64,000 nucleotides of DNA. Origin: Actinokineospora fastidiosa (GTDB taxonomy: Bacteria > Actinomycetota > Actinomycetes > Mycobacteriales > Pseudonocardiaceae). Below, piece by piece: positions 7,684 through 17,005 of the stretch. Below the pieces are notes generated by a model. It searched no databases and was not told the DNA's origin. It was given only the letters and a program-made list of their open reading frames with translations. Position 1 is the first letter of the stretch. Each line of letters starts with the position of its first letter. A program made the translations under genes and the position numbers. The stretch covers positions 889,260 to 953,259 of the forward strand of contig NZ_BMRB01000002.1 of the NCBI RefSeq assembly GCF_014648415.1, written 5' to 3'.

Positions 7684-9111
7684 ATGCGCACGACGAGTCT
7701 CTACATCGACGGCGAGTGGGGCCGCGCGGACGGCGCGTTCACCACCGCCGACCCGGCCACCGGCGAGCCGCTGGCCGACTGCGCCGCGGCCGGGCCTGCC
7801 GAGGTCGACGCCGCCGTGGCCGCGGCCAGGGCCGCCCTGCCCGGCTGGGCGGCCACCGCGCCGTCCGAGCGCGCCCGGCTGCTGTGGCGGATCGCCGAGC
7901 TGATCGAGGCGCACGCCGACGAGCTGGCCGAGACCGAGACCCGCGACCAGGGCCAGCCGCTCGGCGTGGCCCGCGCGGTGAGCGTGGCCGGGGCCGCCGA
8001 GCACTTCCGCTACTTCGCGGGCTGGTGCGCCCGGCTCGACGGCGCGGTGCACACCGTCGGCTACCCGGACACCCTCCAGTACACCCGGCGGGTGCCGGTC
8101 GGGGTGTGCGCGCTGATCGCGCCGTGGAACTTCCCGCTGATGATCATGGCGTGGAAGCTGGCGCCCGCGCTGGCCTGCGGCAACACCACCGTGATCAAGC
8201 CGGCCGAGCAGACCCCGCTGACCACGGTCCGGCTGGTGGAGCTGTGCGCGGAGGCCGGGCTGCCACGCGGCGTCGTCAACCTGGTGACCGGCGGGCCGGA
8301 GACCGGCCGGGAGCTGGTGCGGCACCCGGACGTGGACAAGGTGTCGTTCACCGGGTCGACGGAGGTCGGCCAGGAGATCGCCGCGCACGCCGGGCTCAAG
8401 CGCGTGACGCTGGAGCTGGGCGGGAAGACGCCGGTGGTGGTGGCCCGCTCGGCCGACCTCGACGCCGCCGTCGCGGGCACGGTCGCGGGCGGGCTGCTCA
8501 ACAGCGGTCAGGTCTGCGCGGCGTACGCGCGGATCTTCGTCGACGCGGCGCGGGCCGAGGAGTTCACCACGCGGCTGTCGGCCGCCGTCGCGAGCCTGCG
8601 CGTGGGACCGGGCATGGCGCCGGAGACCGAGCTGGGGCCGCTGGTCGCTCCGGAGCACGTCGCGCGGGTCGACGCGCACGTCCGGGCCGCGGTGGCCGCG
8701 GGCGCGGAGCTGGTGACCGGCGGCGCGCCGGTGGACGGGCCGGGCTGCTTCTACCGGCCGACGGTGTTCTCCGGGGTCACCGACGAGATGGCGCTCGCCC
8801 GCGACGAGGTGTTCGGGCCGGTCCTGGCCGTGCTGCCGTACGACGACGAGGACACCCTGCTGGACCGGGTCAACGACTCGCGGTACGGGCTGGCCGCCGC
8901 GGTGTGGAGCGAGGACGTGCGGGTGGCGCACCGGCTGGCCGACGGCATCCGGGCGGGGGCGGTGTTCGTCAACATGCCGTGCGTGCCGGACCCGGCCGCG
9001 CCGTGGGGCGGGTTCCGCGCCAGCGGGGTCGGCCGCGAGATGGGGCCGTACGCGATCGACGCGTACACCGAGGTCAAGGGCGTGTGGGTGCACCACGGGG
9101 CGCGGGCGTGA
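7684..9111 (+). CDS. Aldehyde dehydrogenase, candidate aryl-acetaldehyde dehydrogenase
   Basis: A 475-residue NAD(P)-dependent aldehyde dehydrogenase: PWNFPLMIMAWKLAPAL, LELGGKTP (general base Glu) and SGQVCAAYARIF (nucleophile Cys). The ATG follows the AraC gene by 68 bp. Being next to a FeaR-like regulator, it may be the counterpart of phenylacetaldehyde dehydrogenase FeaB, turning the aldehyde made by an amine oxidase into an arylacetate that feeds hpaD. Substrate cannot be read from sequence. The following gene starts inside its stop codon (GTGA), so both are co-translated. Confidence 0.85.
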   Translation: MRTTSLYIDGEWGRADGAFTTADPATGEPLADCAAAGPAEVDAAVAAARAALPGWAATAPSERARLLWRIAELIEAHADELAETETRDQGQPLGVARAVSVAGAAEHFRYFAGWCARLDGAVHTVGYPDTLQYTRRVPVGVCALIAPWNFPLMIMAWKLAPALACGNTTVIKPAEQTPLTTVRLVELCAEAGLPRGVVNLVTGGPETGRELVRHPDVDKVSFTGSTEVGQEIAAHAGLKRVTLELGGKTPVVVARSADLDAAVAGTVAGGLLNSGQVCAAYARIFVDAARAEEFTTRLSAAVASLRVGPGMAPETELGPLVAPEHVARVDAHVRAAVAAGAELVTGGAPVDGPGCFYRPTVFSGVTDEMALARDEVFGPVLAVLPYDDEDTLLDRVNDSRYGLAAAVWSEDVRVAHRLADGIRAGAVFVNMPCVPDPAAPWGGFRASGVGREMGPYAIDAYTEVKGVWVHHGARA

Positions 9112-10505
9112 TCCCGTACTGGGTGGCCGGGCGGCCGGTCACCGGGCCGCTGCCGCTGGCGACGCGGGCGGGGACGACGTCGTGGGCGTCGGAGGCGCAC
9201 GTCGAGCACGCGGTCGCGACGGCGTGGGCCGCCCGGGGCCTGCGCACGCCCGCCCGGGTCCGCGCCGACGCGCTGGCGCACGTCTCGGCCGCCCTCGCCG
9301 CCCGGGCCGAGGAGGCCGCGGCGCTGATCACGGCGGAGTCCGGCAAGCCGATCCGCTGGTCGCGGGCGGAGATCACCCGTGCGGTGGCGACGTTCCGCTG
9401 GGGCGCGGAGGAGGCGCGGCGGTTCTCCGGGACGGTCCAGCGGCTGGACACCGACGCGGGCTCGGACGGCCGCGTCGCGCTGGTCCGGCGGGTGGCGCGG
9501 GGGCCGGTGCTGGGGATCACGCCGTTCAACTTCCCGGTGAACCTGGTGGCCCACAAGCTCGCGCCCGCGATCGCGGCCGGGGCGCCGGTCGTGATCAAGC
9601 CCGCGCCAGCCACGCCGCTGTCCGCCCTGTTCCTGGGCTCGCTGCTGGCCGAGACCGACCTGCCCGAGGGGACGTGGTCGGTCCTGCCGGTGCCGAACGC
9701 CGACGCCGCCCGCCTGGCCGCCGACCCCCGGCTGCCGGTGGTGTCGTTCACCGGCAGCGACCGCGTGGGCCACCTGATCCGGGACGCGAACCCGGCCAAG
9801 CACGTCCTGCTGGAACTGGGCGGCAACGCGGCGGCCGTCGTCTGTCCCGATTGGACTGACCTGGCGTGGGCGGCTGAGCGGATCGCGGACATGGGCACGT
9901 ATCAGGCAGGCCAGTCCTGCGTCTCGGTGCAGCGCGTCTACGCCCATCGCGAGGTGTACGGCGAACTGGTCGAGGCGCTGCGGGCCCGGATGTCGGCCTT
10001 GCCGGTCGGCGACCCGCGGGACCCCGCGACCCACGTCGGCCCGCTGATCGACGAGGCGGCCGCGGCCCGGGTCGCGGACTGGATCGCCGACGCGGTGTCC
10101 CGGGGCGCGACCCTGCTGGCGGGCGGGACCCGGACCGGGCGGACCGTCGCGCCGACCCTGCTGGCGGACGTGCCCGATGGCTGCGCCGTCCTGACCGAGG
10201 AGGTGTTCGGCCCGGTGGTCGTGGTGTCCCGTGTGGACTCGCTCGACGAGGCGATCGCCCGGGTGAACGCGTCCCGGTACGGCCTGCAGGCGGGCGTCTT
10301 CACCCACGACCTGCGGGTGGTGGACCGCGTCGCGGCGGAACTGGAGGTCGGCGGCGTCATCATCGGTGACGTGCCGACGTACCGAGCCGACCAGATGCCC
10401 TACGGCGGCGTGAAGGACTCCGGCACCGGCCGGGAGGGCGTGGCGGCGGCGATGGAGGACCTGACCGAGCCGCGGGTGCTGGTGATGCGGGGGTTGGGGT
10501 ACTGA
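9108..10505 (+). CDS. Aldehyde dehydrogenase of the GAPN/lactaldehyde-like branch
   Basis: A 465-residue aldehyde dehydrogenase starting at GTG 9108, in a GTGA overlap with the previous gene. Motifs: ITPFNFPVNLVAHKLAPAI, LELGGNAAAV with the general-base Glu, and YQAGQSCVSVQRV with the catalytic Cys. The QAGQSCVSVQR signature is found in the non-phosphorylating GAPDH / lactaldehyde / phosphonoacetaldehyde branch, distinct from the other two aldehyde dehydrogenases in this window. In this operon it could oxidise a small aldehyde released lower in the pathway, for example succinate semialdehyde (inference). Confidence 0.83.
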   Translation: MIPYWVAGRPVTGPLPLATRAGTTSWASEAHVEHAVATAWAARGLRTPARVRADALAHVSAALAARAEEAAALITAESGKPIRWSRAEITRAVATFRWGAEEARRFSGTVQRLDTDAGSDGRVALVRRVARGPVLGITPFNFPVNLVAHKLAPAIAAGAPVVIKPAPATPLSALFLGSLLAETDLPEGTWSVLPVPNADAARLAADPRLPVVSFTGSDRVGHLIRDANPAKHVLLELGGNAAAVVCPDWTDLAWAAERIADMGTYQAGQSCVSVQRVYAHREVYGELVEALRARMSALPVGDPRDPATHVGPLIDEAAAARVADWIADAVSRGATLLAGGTRTGRTVAPTLLADVPDGCAVLTEEVFGPVVVVSRVDSLDEAIARVNASRYGLQAGVFTHDLRVVDRVAAELEVGGVIIGDVPTYRADQMPYGGVKDSGTGREGVAAAMEDLTEPRVLVMRGLGY

Positions 10506-10515
10506 TCCGCGGGCG

Positions 10516-11070
10516 CTACCTCGCCTCCCTCCGGTCCCGCAGGGCCAGATAGGTGGTCAGGGCGGTCAGGGTCGGGCCGTCGTGGAGGTCGCCGGTGCCG
10601 ATCAGGGCGGGGAGGCAGGCCAGCGGAAGCCATTCGACCCGGCTGGACTCGGCCGGGTCCGCGGCGGCGGTCTTGCGCGTCCGGGTGGCGACGAACAGGT
10701 GGAAGCGGTGGTTGGTGATGCCGTTCATCGGGTGATACGTCACCAGCGGGGTGATCTCCTCGGCGTCGTGGCCGGTCTCCTCGCGGATCTCCCTGCGGAT
10801 GGCGGAGACCGGGGTCTCGGTGCCGTCGAGCCACCCAGCGGGGATCTCCCAGCCCCAGGTGTCGGTGGTGAAGCGGTGGCGCCACAGCAGGAGGGCGTGG
10901 TCGTCCTCCACCACCAGCGCGCCCACCGACGGGCGGGCGAACCGCACCACGTGGTGGTCGAAGCGGGGGCCGCCGGGGATCTCGACGTCGTCGAGGTCCA
11001 GGTTGACCCAGGGGGACTGGTAGATCCGGCGGGTCCCGTGGACCGTCCACTGAGCGGCGTCGCGTTCCAC
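10516..11070 (-). CDS. NUDIX hydrolase
   Basis: A 184-residue protein with a complete Nudix box, G-x5-E-x7-REIREETGHD, at about residues 78-101, preceded by WGWEIPAG as in ADP-ribose/nucleotide-sugar pyrophosphatases. It starts at GTG 11070 with GAGG upstream. It converges with the preceding aldehyde dehydrogenase operon with a 10-bp gap and probably has no role in that pathway. Confidence 0.87.
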   Translation of the reverse strand: MERDAAQWTVHGTRRIYQSPWVNLDLDDVEIPGGPRFDHHVVRFARPSVGALVVEDDHALLLWRHRFTTDTWGWEIPAGWLDGTETPVSAIRREIREETGHDAEEITPLVTYHPMNGITNHRFHLFVATRTRKTAAADPAESSRVEWLPLACLPALIGTGDLHDGPTLTALTTYLALRDRREAR

Positions 11071-11117
11071 TGGGGTTCCTCCCTCGTCGGCGTCACCTCG
11101 ATGATGCCGGCGTTAGA

Positions 11118-12128
11118 TCACCCCCAGTCGCTTCCCCGCGTCAGTCTGGCCAGATCGCCGATGCCGGGGTGCGGGGTCGGGCGGACGAACCCGGCCCTGG
11201 CCGCGACGCCCGCCGTCTCGCCGCGGGTCTGGCAGCCCAGTTTGGTCAGCAGCCGCTCCACGTACGTCTCCACCGTGCGGCGGCTGACCACCAGGGTCTC
11301 GGCGATCGCCTGGTTGCTCAGCCCGGCCACCAGGCCGGTCGCCACGTCCAGCTCCCGGGCCGTCAGCCCGATCGTGTTGGTGAACGGCGTGCACGTCACG
11401 ACCACGCCGGTGTGCTCCCCCTTCGCCACGCGCAGCAGGCGGGCGCGGTGCCAGACGTCGCGGGCGGGCCAGAGGAAGGCCAGGGCGTCGGCGCGGACGT
11501 GGGTGAAGGCGTGGGCCACCGCCAGCACGTCCTCGGCGATCGGGGCCGGGTCGCGGCCGGGGATCGCCGCGACCGACGGCAGCACCCAGCTGGCCGTCCA
11601 CTCCGGACCAAACCAGGCGTCGAGCTCGGGGCAGTGCAGCGGGTTGACGCGGCGGGCGATGGCCGAGCCGATCTCGGCGACGAATCCCCGGGTGGTCTCG
11701 TCGAACGCGTGCCGGACGGCGGCGTTCATGTGCAGGACGCCGACCACCGCCCCCGACGTCGAGCGCAGCGCGGCCGACAGCCCGTCCTCCAGGCCCGCCG
11801 GGCGCAGCTGCTCCTGGTAGTGCGGCGAGTCCCGGAAGTTGTGCGGCATGTCGTCCATCAGCAGCGGGCGCGGGGAGTCGAACAGCTGCCCGCCCCAGCG
11901 GGTGCGCGGCAGCTCGTGCGCCAGCTCGGCGCTGATCGCCCGGTTGTAGCCCTCCTCGGCCAGCACCCGGAACCGCCGCTGGACGGGGTCCCAGCCGGTG
12001 ATCTGCGCGGCGCACACCCCGGGCAGCGCGCGGCGGAGGTCGGTGAAGACCGACGGCCAGTCCACCGCCGCCGCGCTGCCCAGGGCCGTGCCGATCCGCA
12101 CGGCGGAGGCCACCAGTGCCGAGTCCAT
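11118..12128 (-). CDS. LuxR-family transcriptional regulator
   Basis: A 336-residue protein with a LuxR-type helix-turn-helix at the C terminus (LTARELDVATGLVAGLSNQ, then IAETLVVSRRTVETYVERLL). There is no receiver domain; the N-terminal 250 residues look like a GAF-type sensory region with LSAALRSTSGAVVGVLHM. ATG 12128 was chosen because GAGGAGG lies 7 nt upstream. It lies downstream of, and in the same direction as, the 12-gene catabolic operon but is separated from it by 119 bp, so it may be the operon's regulator. Confidence 0.83.
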   Translation of the reverse strand: MDSALVASAVRIGTALGSAAAVDWPSVFTDLRRALPGVCAAQITGWDPVQRRFRVLAEEGYNRAISAELAHELPRTRWGGQLFDSPRPLLMDDMPHNFRDSPHYQEQLRPAGLEDGLSAALRSTSGAVVGVLHMNAAVRHAFDETTRGFVAEIGSAIARRVNPLHCPELDAWFGPEWTASWVLPSVAAIPGRDPAPIAEDVLAVAHAFTHVRADALAFLWPARDVWHRARLLRVAKGEHTGVVVTCTPFTNTIGLTARELDVATGLVAGLSNQAIAETLVVSRRTVETYVERLLTKLGCQTRGETAGVAARAGFVRPTPHPGIGDLARLTRGSDWG

Positions 12129-12247
12129 GCGCCCTCCTCGCGTAGAGCGCACAACTTACGGTGCGTGATGTGATGCGGACAATAGTGCGGTCGTGACGTG
12201 CGCTCCCGGACAACTCCAGTTCCCCGGGAGTCCAAAACGAGGCACGC

Positions 12248-13216
12248 TCAGTGACCGGTCGGGTCCACGACGTCCCGGTCCAACCACAGCTCGGCTACGG
12301 CCTCGCGCAGCGCAGGGCCGTGCTCGGCGGCCAGCTCGACCGCGGCCAGGTTCTCCGTCAGCTGGGCCATGCGGCTCGCCCCGAACAGCACCGTGGTCGT
12401 CGCCGGATCGGCGAGGCAGAACGCGATGGCCGCCTGCGCGGGCGTCGCGCCGAACCCGGCGGCGATCTCGGCCAGCCGCGGCGCCGCCGCGACGATCCGC
12501 TCCCGGATGGCGCCGGGGTCCTTGCCGATCTGCCGCTGCGGCGTGCCCACCCCGGCCAGGATGCCGCCCTCCAGCACGTCGGAGGCCTGGATGGTCACCC
12601 CCAGGTCGTCCACCAGCGCGCGGAACGGCGGCCCGTCCGGGATCGAGCGGCGCACGACGCTGTACTTCAGCTGCGCCATGGTCGGCCCCGGCACGCCCTG
12701 CGCGGCCGCGGCGGCGTGGGTGGCGCGGATGTGGTCCACCGACCAGTTGTTGACGCCCCAGCCGCCCAGCTTGCCCTTCGCCACCAGCTCGCCCAGCTGC
12801 GCGGTGAGCAGGTCGAGGTCGGGCTCCATGCCGAAGAGGTCGCCGAGGATGGCGTAATCGGCGTGCTCGACGCCGACGCGGAACAGCAGGCGGTCGAGCT
12901 GCTCCTCCATCGACTGCTCCGGGAAGTAGTTCACCCACAGCTTCGCCGACAGCCGGTAGTCGCCCCGGTCGACGCCGACGGCCTGCATGATCCGGCCGAA
13001 GATGACGTCGGTGTAGGACTCGGGCACCGGCTTGCCGTCGATGCTGAACCCGCCGTAGTAGCCGACGTCGAACAGATCGATGCCGGACTCCAGCGCGGCG
13101 GAGACCAGCGCGACCGAGTCGTGGAAGGGCACCCGGTCGTAGATGTGCCACGAGCCCAGGGCGAGGACGGACACCTCGGGGCCCTCCGCCCCGATGCGGC
13201 GCTTGGGGATGGTCAT
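12248..13216 (-). CDS. Aldo/keto reductase
   Basis: A 322-residue (beta/alpha)8 oxidoreductase. It keeps the AKR N-terminal pattern LALGSWHIYDR, the catalytic Asp region GIDLFDVGYYGG and a C-terminal cofactor loop (VLFGASRMAQLTENLAA) that normally binds NADPH. The canonical Tyr after DTAxxYG appears as GYYGGF. It is the last gene of the operon beginning at the copper amine oxidase; its ATG overlaps the esterase stop (ATGA). The likely role is reduction or oxidation of an aldehyde or alcohol intermediate. Confidence 0.83.
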   Translation of the reverse strand: MTIPKRRIGAEGPEVSVLALGSWHIYDRVPFHDSVALVSAALESGIDLFDVGYYGGFSIDGKPVPESYTDVIFGRIMQAVGVDRGDYRLSAKLWVNYFPEQSMEEQLDRLLFRVGVEHADYAILGDLFGMEPDLDLLTAQLGELVAKGKLGGWGVNNWSVDHIRATHAAAAAQGVPGPTMAQLKYSVVRRSIPDGPPFRALVDDLGVTIQASDVLEGGILAGVGTPQRQIGKDPGAIRERIVAAAPRLAEIAAGFGATPAQAAIAFCLADPATTTVLFGASRMAQLTENLAAVELAAEHGPALREAVAELWLDRDVVDPTGH

Positions 13217-14160
13217 GCGGTGATCGACTCCTCGGTGACGGTGACGGCGAAGGCCCTGCGCAGCGCGGCGGCCGCGCGGGCGTGGGCGTCGGCTGACACG
13301 GACAGCTGGTCGACGAGCAGGGCGAAGAAGCCGTGGATCTGCCCGTCGTAGCGGACCAGCTCCACGGGCACGCCCGCGTCGAGCAGCCGGTGGGCGTACT
13401 CCTCGCCCTCGTCGCGCAGCACGTCGTACTCGGCGGTGAGCACCAGTGCGGGCGCGACGCCGGACAGGTCGGGCGCGGCCAGCGGCGACAGGTACGGGTC
13501 GTCCAGGTCGTCTGGCGTGCGCGGGTACTGGGCGAAGAACCACTCCATGCTGTCGCGGCTCAGGAAGTGCCCGTCCGCGTAGTCCACATAGGACGGGCGG
13601 TCGCTCGGCGGCGCGGTGACCGGCGAGGCGAGCACCTGCAGCGCGATCCGGGGCCCGCCCCGGTCGCGCGCCATCAGCGACACCACGGCGGCCAGGTTGC
13701 CGCCCGCGCTCTCCCCCGCCACCGCGATCCGCTCGGCGTTGACGTTCTCCGCGGTCCACAGCAGCGCCGCGTAGGCGTCCTCTGCGGCGGCCGGGAACCG
13801 GTGCTCGGGCGCCAGCCGGTAGTCCACCGAGACCACGACCATGCCCACCGCGTCGCACAGCGCGCGGCAGGTGGCCTCGTTCTCGTCCAGCGAGCCGATC
13901 ACCCAGCCGCCGCCGTGGAACCACACCAGCGCGGGGAACGGCCCGTCGCCGAACGGCGTGTAGACGCGGACGGGGACGTCGCCGTCCGGCCCGGGGATGG
14001 TCCGGTCCACGACGGACGCGACCGGCTTGAGGTTCGGCGACGGCCGCCAGGACTCGGCGAACGCGGCGCGCATCTCGGCGGCGGACTGCTCGACCGGGAC
14101 GAGCCCGCCCGCGGCGGCGCTGGCCTCGATCACCGCCCGCGCCTCAGGGTGCAGTGGCAT
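13213..14160 (-). CDS. Alpha/beta hydrolase, hormone-sensitive-lipase family
   Basis: A 315-residue esterase/amidase with the oxyanion motif HGGGW, nucleophile elbow GESAGG, and late Asp (LTAEYDVLRDEG) and His (QIHGFF) completing the triad; these define the HSL/arylacetamide-deacetylase family. Its start overlaps the 3' end of the dimethylformamidase-like gene by 17 bp. In this operon it may hydrolyse an ester or aryl amide before or after the neighbouring amidase acts. Confidence 0.88.
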   Translation of the reverse strand: MPLHPEARAVIEASAAAGGLVPVEQSAAEMRAAFAESWRPSPNLKPVASVVDRTIPGPDGDVPVRVYTPFGDGPFPALVWFHGGGWVIGSLDENEATCRALCDAVGMVVVSVDYRLAPEHRFPAAAEDAYAALLWTAENVNAERIAVAGESAGGNLAAVVSLMARDRGGPRIALQVLASPVTAPPSDRPSYVDYADGHFLSRDSMEWFFAQYPRTPDDLDDPYLSPLAAPDLSGVAPALVLTAEYDVLRDEGEEYAHRLLDAGVPVELVRYDGQIHGFFALLVDQLSVSADAHARAAAALRRAFAVTVTEESITA

Positions 14161-16264
14161 GGTTGCCTCCGTTCGGCCCGGTGAACCGGCGCAGCACGGC
14201 GGCGGTCACCCGGGAGACGTCGTTGTCGTCGGCGGCGTGGGTCAGCGCGGCGCACCAGCCGATGGAGCCGGTGGCGAACACCTCCCCGCCGCCGGGGTGG
14301 CGGTACAGGGTCAGGTCGGCGCGGCGGCGGTCCACCGGGTCGCCGAGCGGGTGCGGGATGGCCGGGCCGGTGTCGCCGGACATGTAGGTGTCGCCGAGCA
14401 TCGCCCGGCCGAGCAGCTCGACGTTCGGCGGGCTGCCCAGCAGCGGGTCGATGCCGTCGGTCTCGAACGACGCGGCCCCGCCCAGCACCGCGCCGTAGTC
14501 GCCCAGCGGCTCGGTCACGCCCGCCAGCAGCGGGTGGTCGGCGAGGTCGGTGTAGGACCCGCCGGTGGACATGCCCGCTGCGCTGGTGCCGATGCCGAAC
14601 AGCCGGTGCGGGGAGCGCCCGCGCTCGGCCCAGAGCCCGCCGGGCTCGCCCGTGCAGGCCAGGGTCAGCTCCCCCGGCTCGCACTCCCACGTCCGCACGC
14701 CGCTGTACCCGCGGCGCAGCTCGGCCAGGTGCTCCCGGCCGGGCGCGATCCCGGTGACCCAGTACGCGCCGTTGCCGCCGAGGTAGGCCAGGTTGCCGCC
14801 GCCGTCGAGGTAGGCGTGCGCGGCGTCCATCATCGCCGTGGTCCAGTACTCCGGGTGGCTGCCGGTCAGCACGGCCCGGTAGCCGTCCAGCAGGCCGGGT
14901 TCGGCGTGCAGGTCGTGGTCGGTGAGCACGTCGACGTCGACGCCCTGCCGGGCGAGCCACCCCACCAGGTGCAGGTCCTCGCTGTACTGGTGCGGCGAGC
15001 GGGTGTAGCGGAAGACGTGGTCCTCGCGCATGCCCAGCAGCGGCCGCCGCAGCGAGGCGACGGCGACACCGCTGCCGTCGGTGTGCCGGTCGTAGAGGCT
15101 GTGCAGCGTGTTGTCCCTGGCGAAGGGCGCGGCGACCTCGCGCGGGTCCTCCTGGGCGAACGGCTGGTACAGGTGGTCGAGCGCGTAGGCGAGGTAGCTC
15201 AGCGTCGGGATCAGCAGCGCGACCTCGGCCCGCCGCCGCGTCGGCCGGACGAAGAACGGCAGCCGGTCCACGCCGCTGTCGGTGGCCAGTTCGACAGCGT
15301 AGCAGCCGGTGGGCGCGTCGGCGGGCAGGGCGACGGTGAGCACCGGCGGCCAGCCGCAGTCGGACAGGTCGTCGGAGTGGAAGTGGACCGCGCCGTAGCC
15401 CTGCGCGGCGAAGCGCCAGTCGAGCACGTCGCCGTCCCAGTCGTGCCCGGTGACGCCGCGCAGCGGGTGGTTGCGCAGCGTCCCGTGCCTGCCGTCGATC
15501 ACGTCGAGCATCCGGTCGCCCGCGATGTCGGCGGAGAGGTCCCAGTGCGACCGGGCGCCGCCGCGCTCGTCCAGCCGCGGCGCGGTCTCCACCCGGTCGA
15601 AGACGGTCGGCGCGTCGAGCTTGCCGTCGAAGTGCCCGACCCGCTCCCCGCCGACCCGCCGGGCGGCCAGCAGCAGCGGTGCCGCGCCGATGACCGCGGG
15701 ACCGCCGTCCGCCGTGGACACCGCGGACGGGTCCTCGCCCGCGACCCGGTCCCGGGGCCGGGTCTCCAGCCGCAGCCCGTCCGGGCCGTGGCTGCCCACG
15801 AGCCGGTACCAGCGGCGCAGGTGCAGCACCGGCCCGGCGACCGACACGAGCCCGCCCGTGGTGCGGACGGTGTACTCGGGCCTGCCGTCGGCGCGCAGCG
15901 CCAGCTCGGCGTGCGGGCCGGAGGCGGCGTCGCCCTGGCTGAGCAGGCCCGCGCGGTCGGCGGGCAGCGCGGTCGGCCAGACCCACACGGCGAACGTCCC
16001 GGCCGCGCCCAGGTCGGGCGGGCGCGGCACCTCGCCGTAGGAGCCGTGGTCGAACACCTGGTGCGGCACGTCGACCGTCTCCGGCGTGCCCCAGTCGAGC
16101 ACGGTGTGGACGGGCGCGGTCCCGTCGTGGCCGACCCGGAGGACGCGCACGCGGGCCGTGCCGTCCACCGAGCTGGCCGACACCGCGATCCGCTCGCCGG
16201 GCCGGGCCGAGAGCCGGTCGGTGTAGCCGACGACCGGCGCGTGGGTGTGGTCTACCCGAGCCAT
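14144..16264 (-). CDS. N,N-dimethylformamidase-like large subunit
   Basis: A 706-residue protein. Residues about 75-235 form a LamG/concanavalin-like module (FAVWVWPTALPADRAGL, HFDGKLDAPTVFD). The C-terminal part has the dimethylformamidase beta-subunit signature: DVLTDHDLH, VLTGSHPEYW, YLDGGGNLAYLGGNGAYW and the late GGGEVFATGSIGW. Characterised enzymes use mononuclear iron held by Tyr and Glu; Tyr in LIPTLSYLAYALDHLYQ and Glu in GSHPEYW are candidate ligands, not confirmed. The small alpha subunit of the alpha/beta enzymes is not encoded nearby. An amidase acting on an N-substituted amide is the most likely function. Confidence 0.85.
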   Translation of the reverse strand: MARVDHTHAPVVGYTDRLSARPGERIAVSASSVDGTARVRVLRVGHDGTAPVHTVLDWGTPETVDVPHQVFDHGSYGEVPRPPDLGAAGTFAVWVWPTALPADRAGLLSQGDAASGPHAELALRADGRPEYTVRTTGGLVSVAGPVLHLRRWYRLVGSHGPDGLRLETRPRDRVAGEDPSAVSTADGGPAVIGAAPLLLAARRVGGERVGHFDGKLDAPTVFDRVETAPRLDERGGARSHWDLSADIAGDRMLDVIDGRHGTLRNHPLRGVTGHDWDGDVLDWRFAAQGYGAVHFHSDDLSDCGWPPVLTVALPADAPTGCYAVELATDSGVDRLPFFVRPTRRRAEVALLIPTLSYLAYALDHLYQPFAQEDPREVAAPFARDNTLHSLYDRHTDGSGVAVASLRRPLLGMREDHVFRYTRSPHQYSEDLHLVGWLARQGVDVDVLTDHDLHAEPGLLDGYRAVLTGSHPEYWTTAMMDAAHAYLDGGGNLAYLGGNGAYWVTGIAPGREHLAELRRGYSGVRTWECEPGELTLACTGEPGGLWAERGRSPHRLFGIGTSAAGMSTGGSYTDLADHPLLAGVTEPLGDYGAVLGGAASFETDGIDPLLGSPPNVELLGRAMLGDTYMSGDTGPAIPHPLGDPVDRRRADLTLYRHPGGGEVFATGSIGWCAALTHAADDNDVSRVTAAVLRRFTGPNGGNHATAP

Positions 16265-16267
16265 CCC

Positions 16268-17005
16268 TCAGCCCTTCAGCAGTTGGCCGCCGTCGATCGG
16301 CAGCACGGTTCCGGTGATGTGCGCGGAGTCCGGCGAGGCCAGCAGCAGCACCGCGGGCACCAGGTCGGCGGTGGTCGCCACCCGGCCGAGCGGGATGCGC
16401 TCGGTCCAGAACGCCCTGGCCTCCGGCGACGCCAGGGCCGCTGCGGTGAGCGGCGTCTCCACCGGGCCGGGGGCGACCGCGTTGACCCGCACCCCCAGCG
16501 GCGCGAACTCCAGCGCCGCGGAGCGGGTCAGCGCGTTGACCGCCGCCTTGCTCGCCTCGTAGTGGCCGAGCCCGACCGTGGGCTGCACCGCGCCCGCCGA
16601 GCTGATGTGCACGATCGCCCCGCCACGCCCGGACATCGCCTCCGCGGCGGCCCGGGTGACCAGGAACGTCCCGCGCACGTTGACCGCGAGCACGGTGTCC
16701 AGCGCGTCGACCGGGATGGTCAGCAGCGGACCCCCGCCGCCGACGACGCCCGCGGCGTGCACCACGACGTCGACCGGGCCGAGTTCGGCGGTGGCGCGGG
16801 CGAAGCCCGCCCGCACCGACTCCTCGTCGCGCACGTCCATCGGCACGGCCAGCCCGCCGATCCCCCCGGCCAGCCGGGCCGCGCCGTCACCGTCCACATC
16901 GGCCACGGCGACCCGGGCGCCGAGCCCGGCCATGGCGGTGGCGATCGCCCCGCCTATGCCGCCCGCGGCGCCGGTGACCAGCGCGATCCGGCCGTCGAAG
17001 CCCAT
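16268..17005 (-). CDS. Short-chain dehydrogenase/reductase
   Basis: A 245-residue classical SDR with TGAAGGIG (cofactor), HAAGV (NNAG-like), ISSAG (catalytic Ser), YEASK (catalytic Tyr-Lys) and the C-terminal ITGTVLPIDGG. All catalytic residues are present, unlike the SDR of the hpaD operon. ATG 17005 overlaps the methyltransferase-like stop by one base (TGATG). It probably oxidises or reduces a hydroxyl or keto group of the pathway substrate. Confidence 0.9.
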   Translation of the reverse strand: MGFDGRIALVTGAAGGIGGAIATAMAGLGARVAVADVDGDGAARLAGGIGGLAVPMDVRDEESVRAGFARATAELGPVDVVVHAAGVVGGGGPLLTIPVDALDTVLAVNVRGTFLVTRAAAEAMSGRGGAIVHISSAGAVQPTVGLGHYEASKAAVNALTRSAALEFAPLGVRVNAVAPGPVETPLTAAALASPEARAFWTERIPLGRVATTADLVPAVLLLASPDSAHITGTVLPIDGGQLLKG

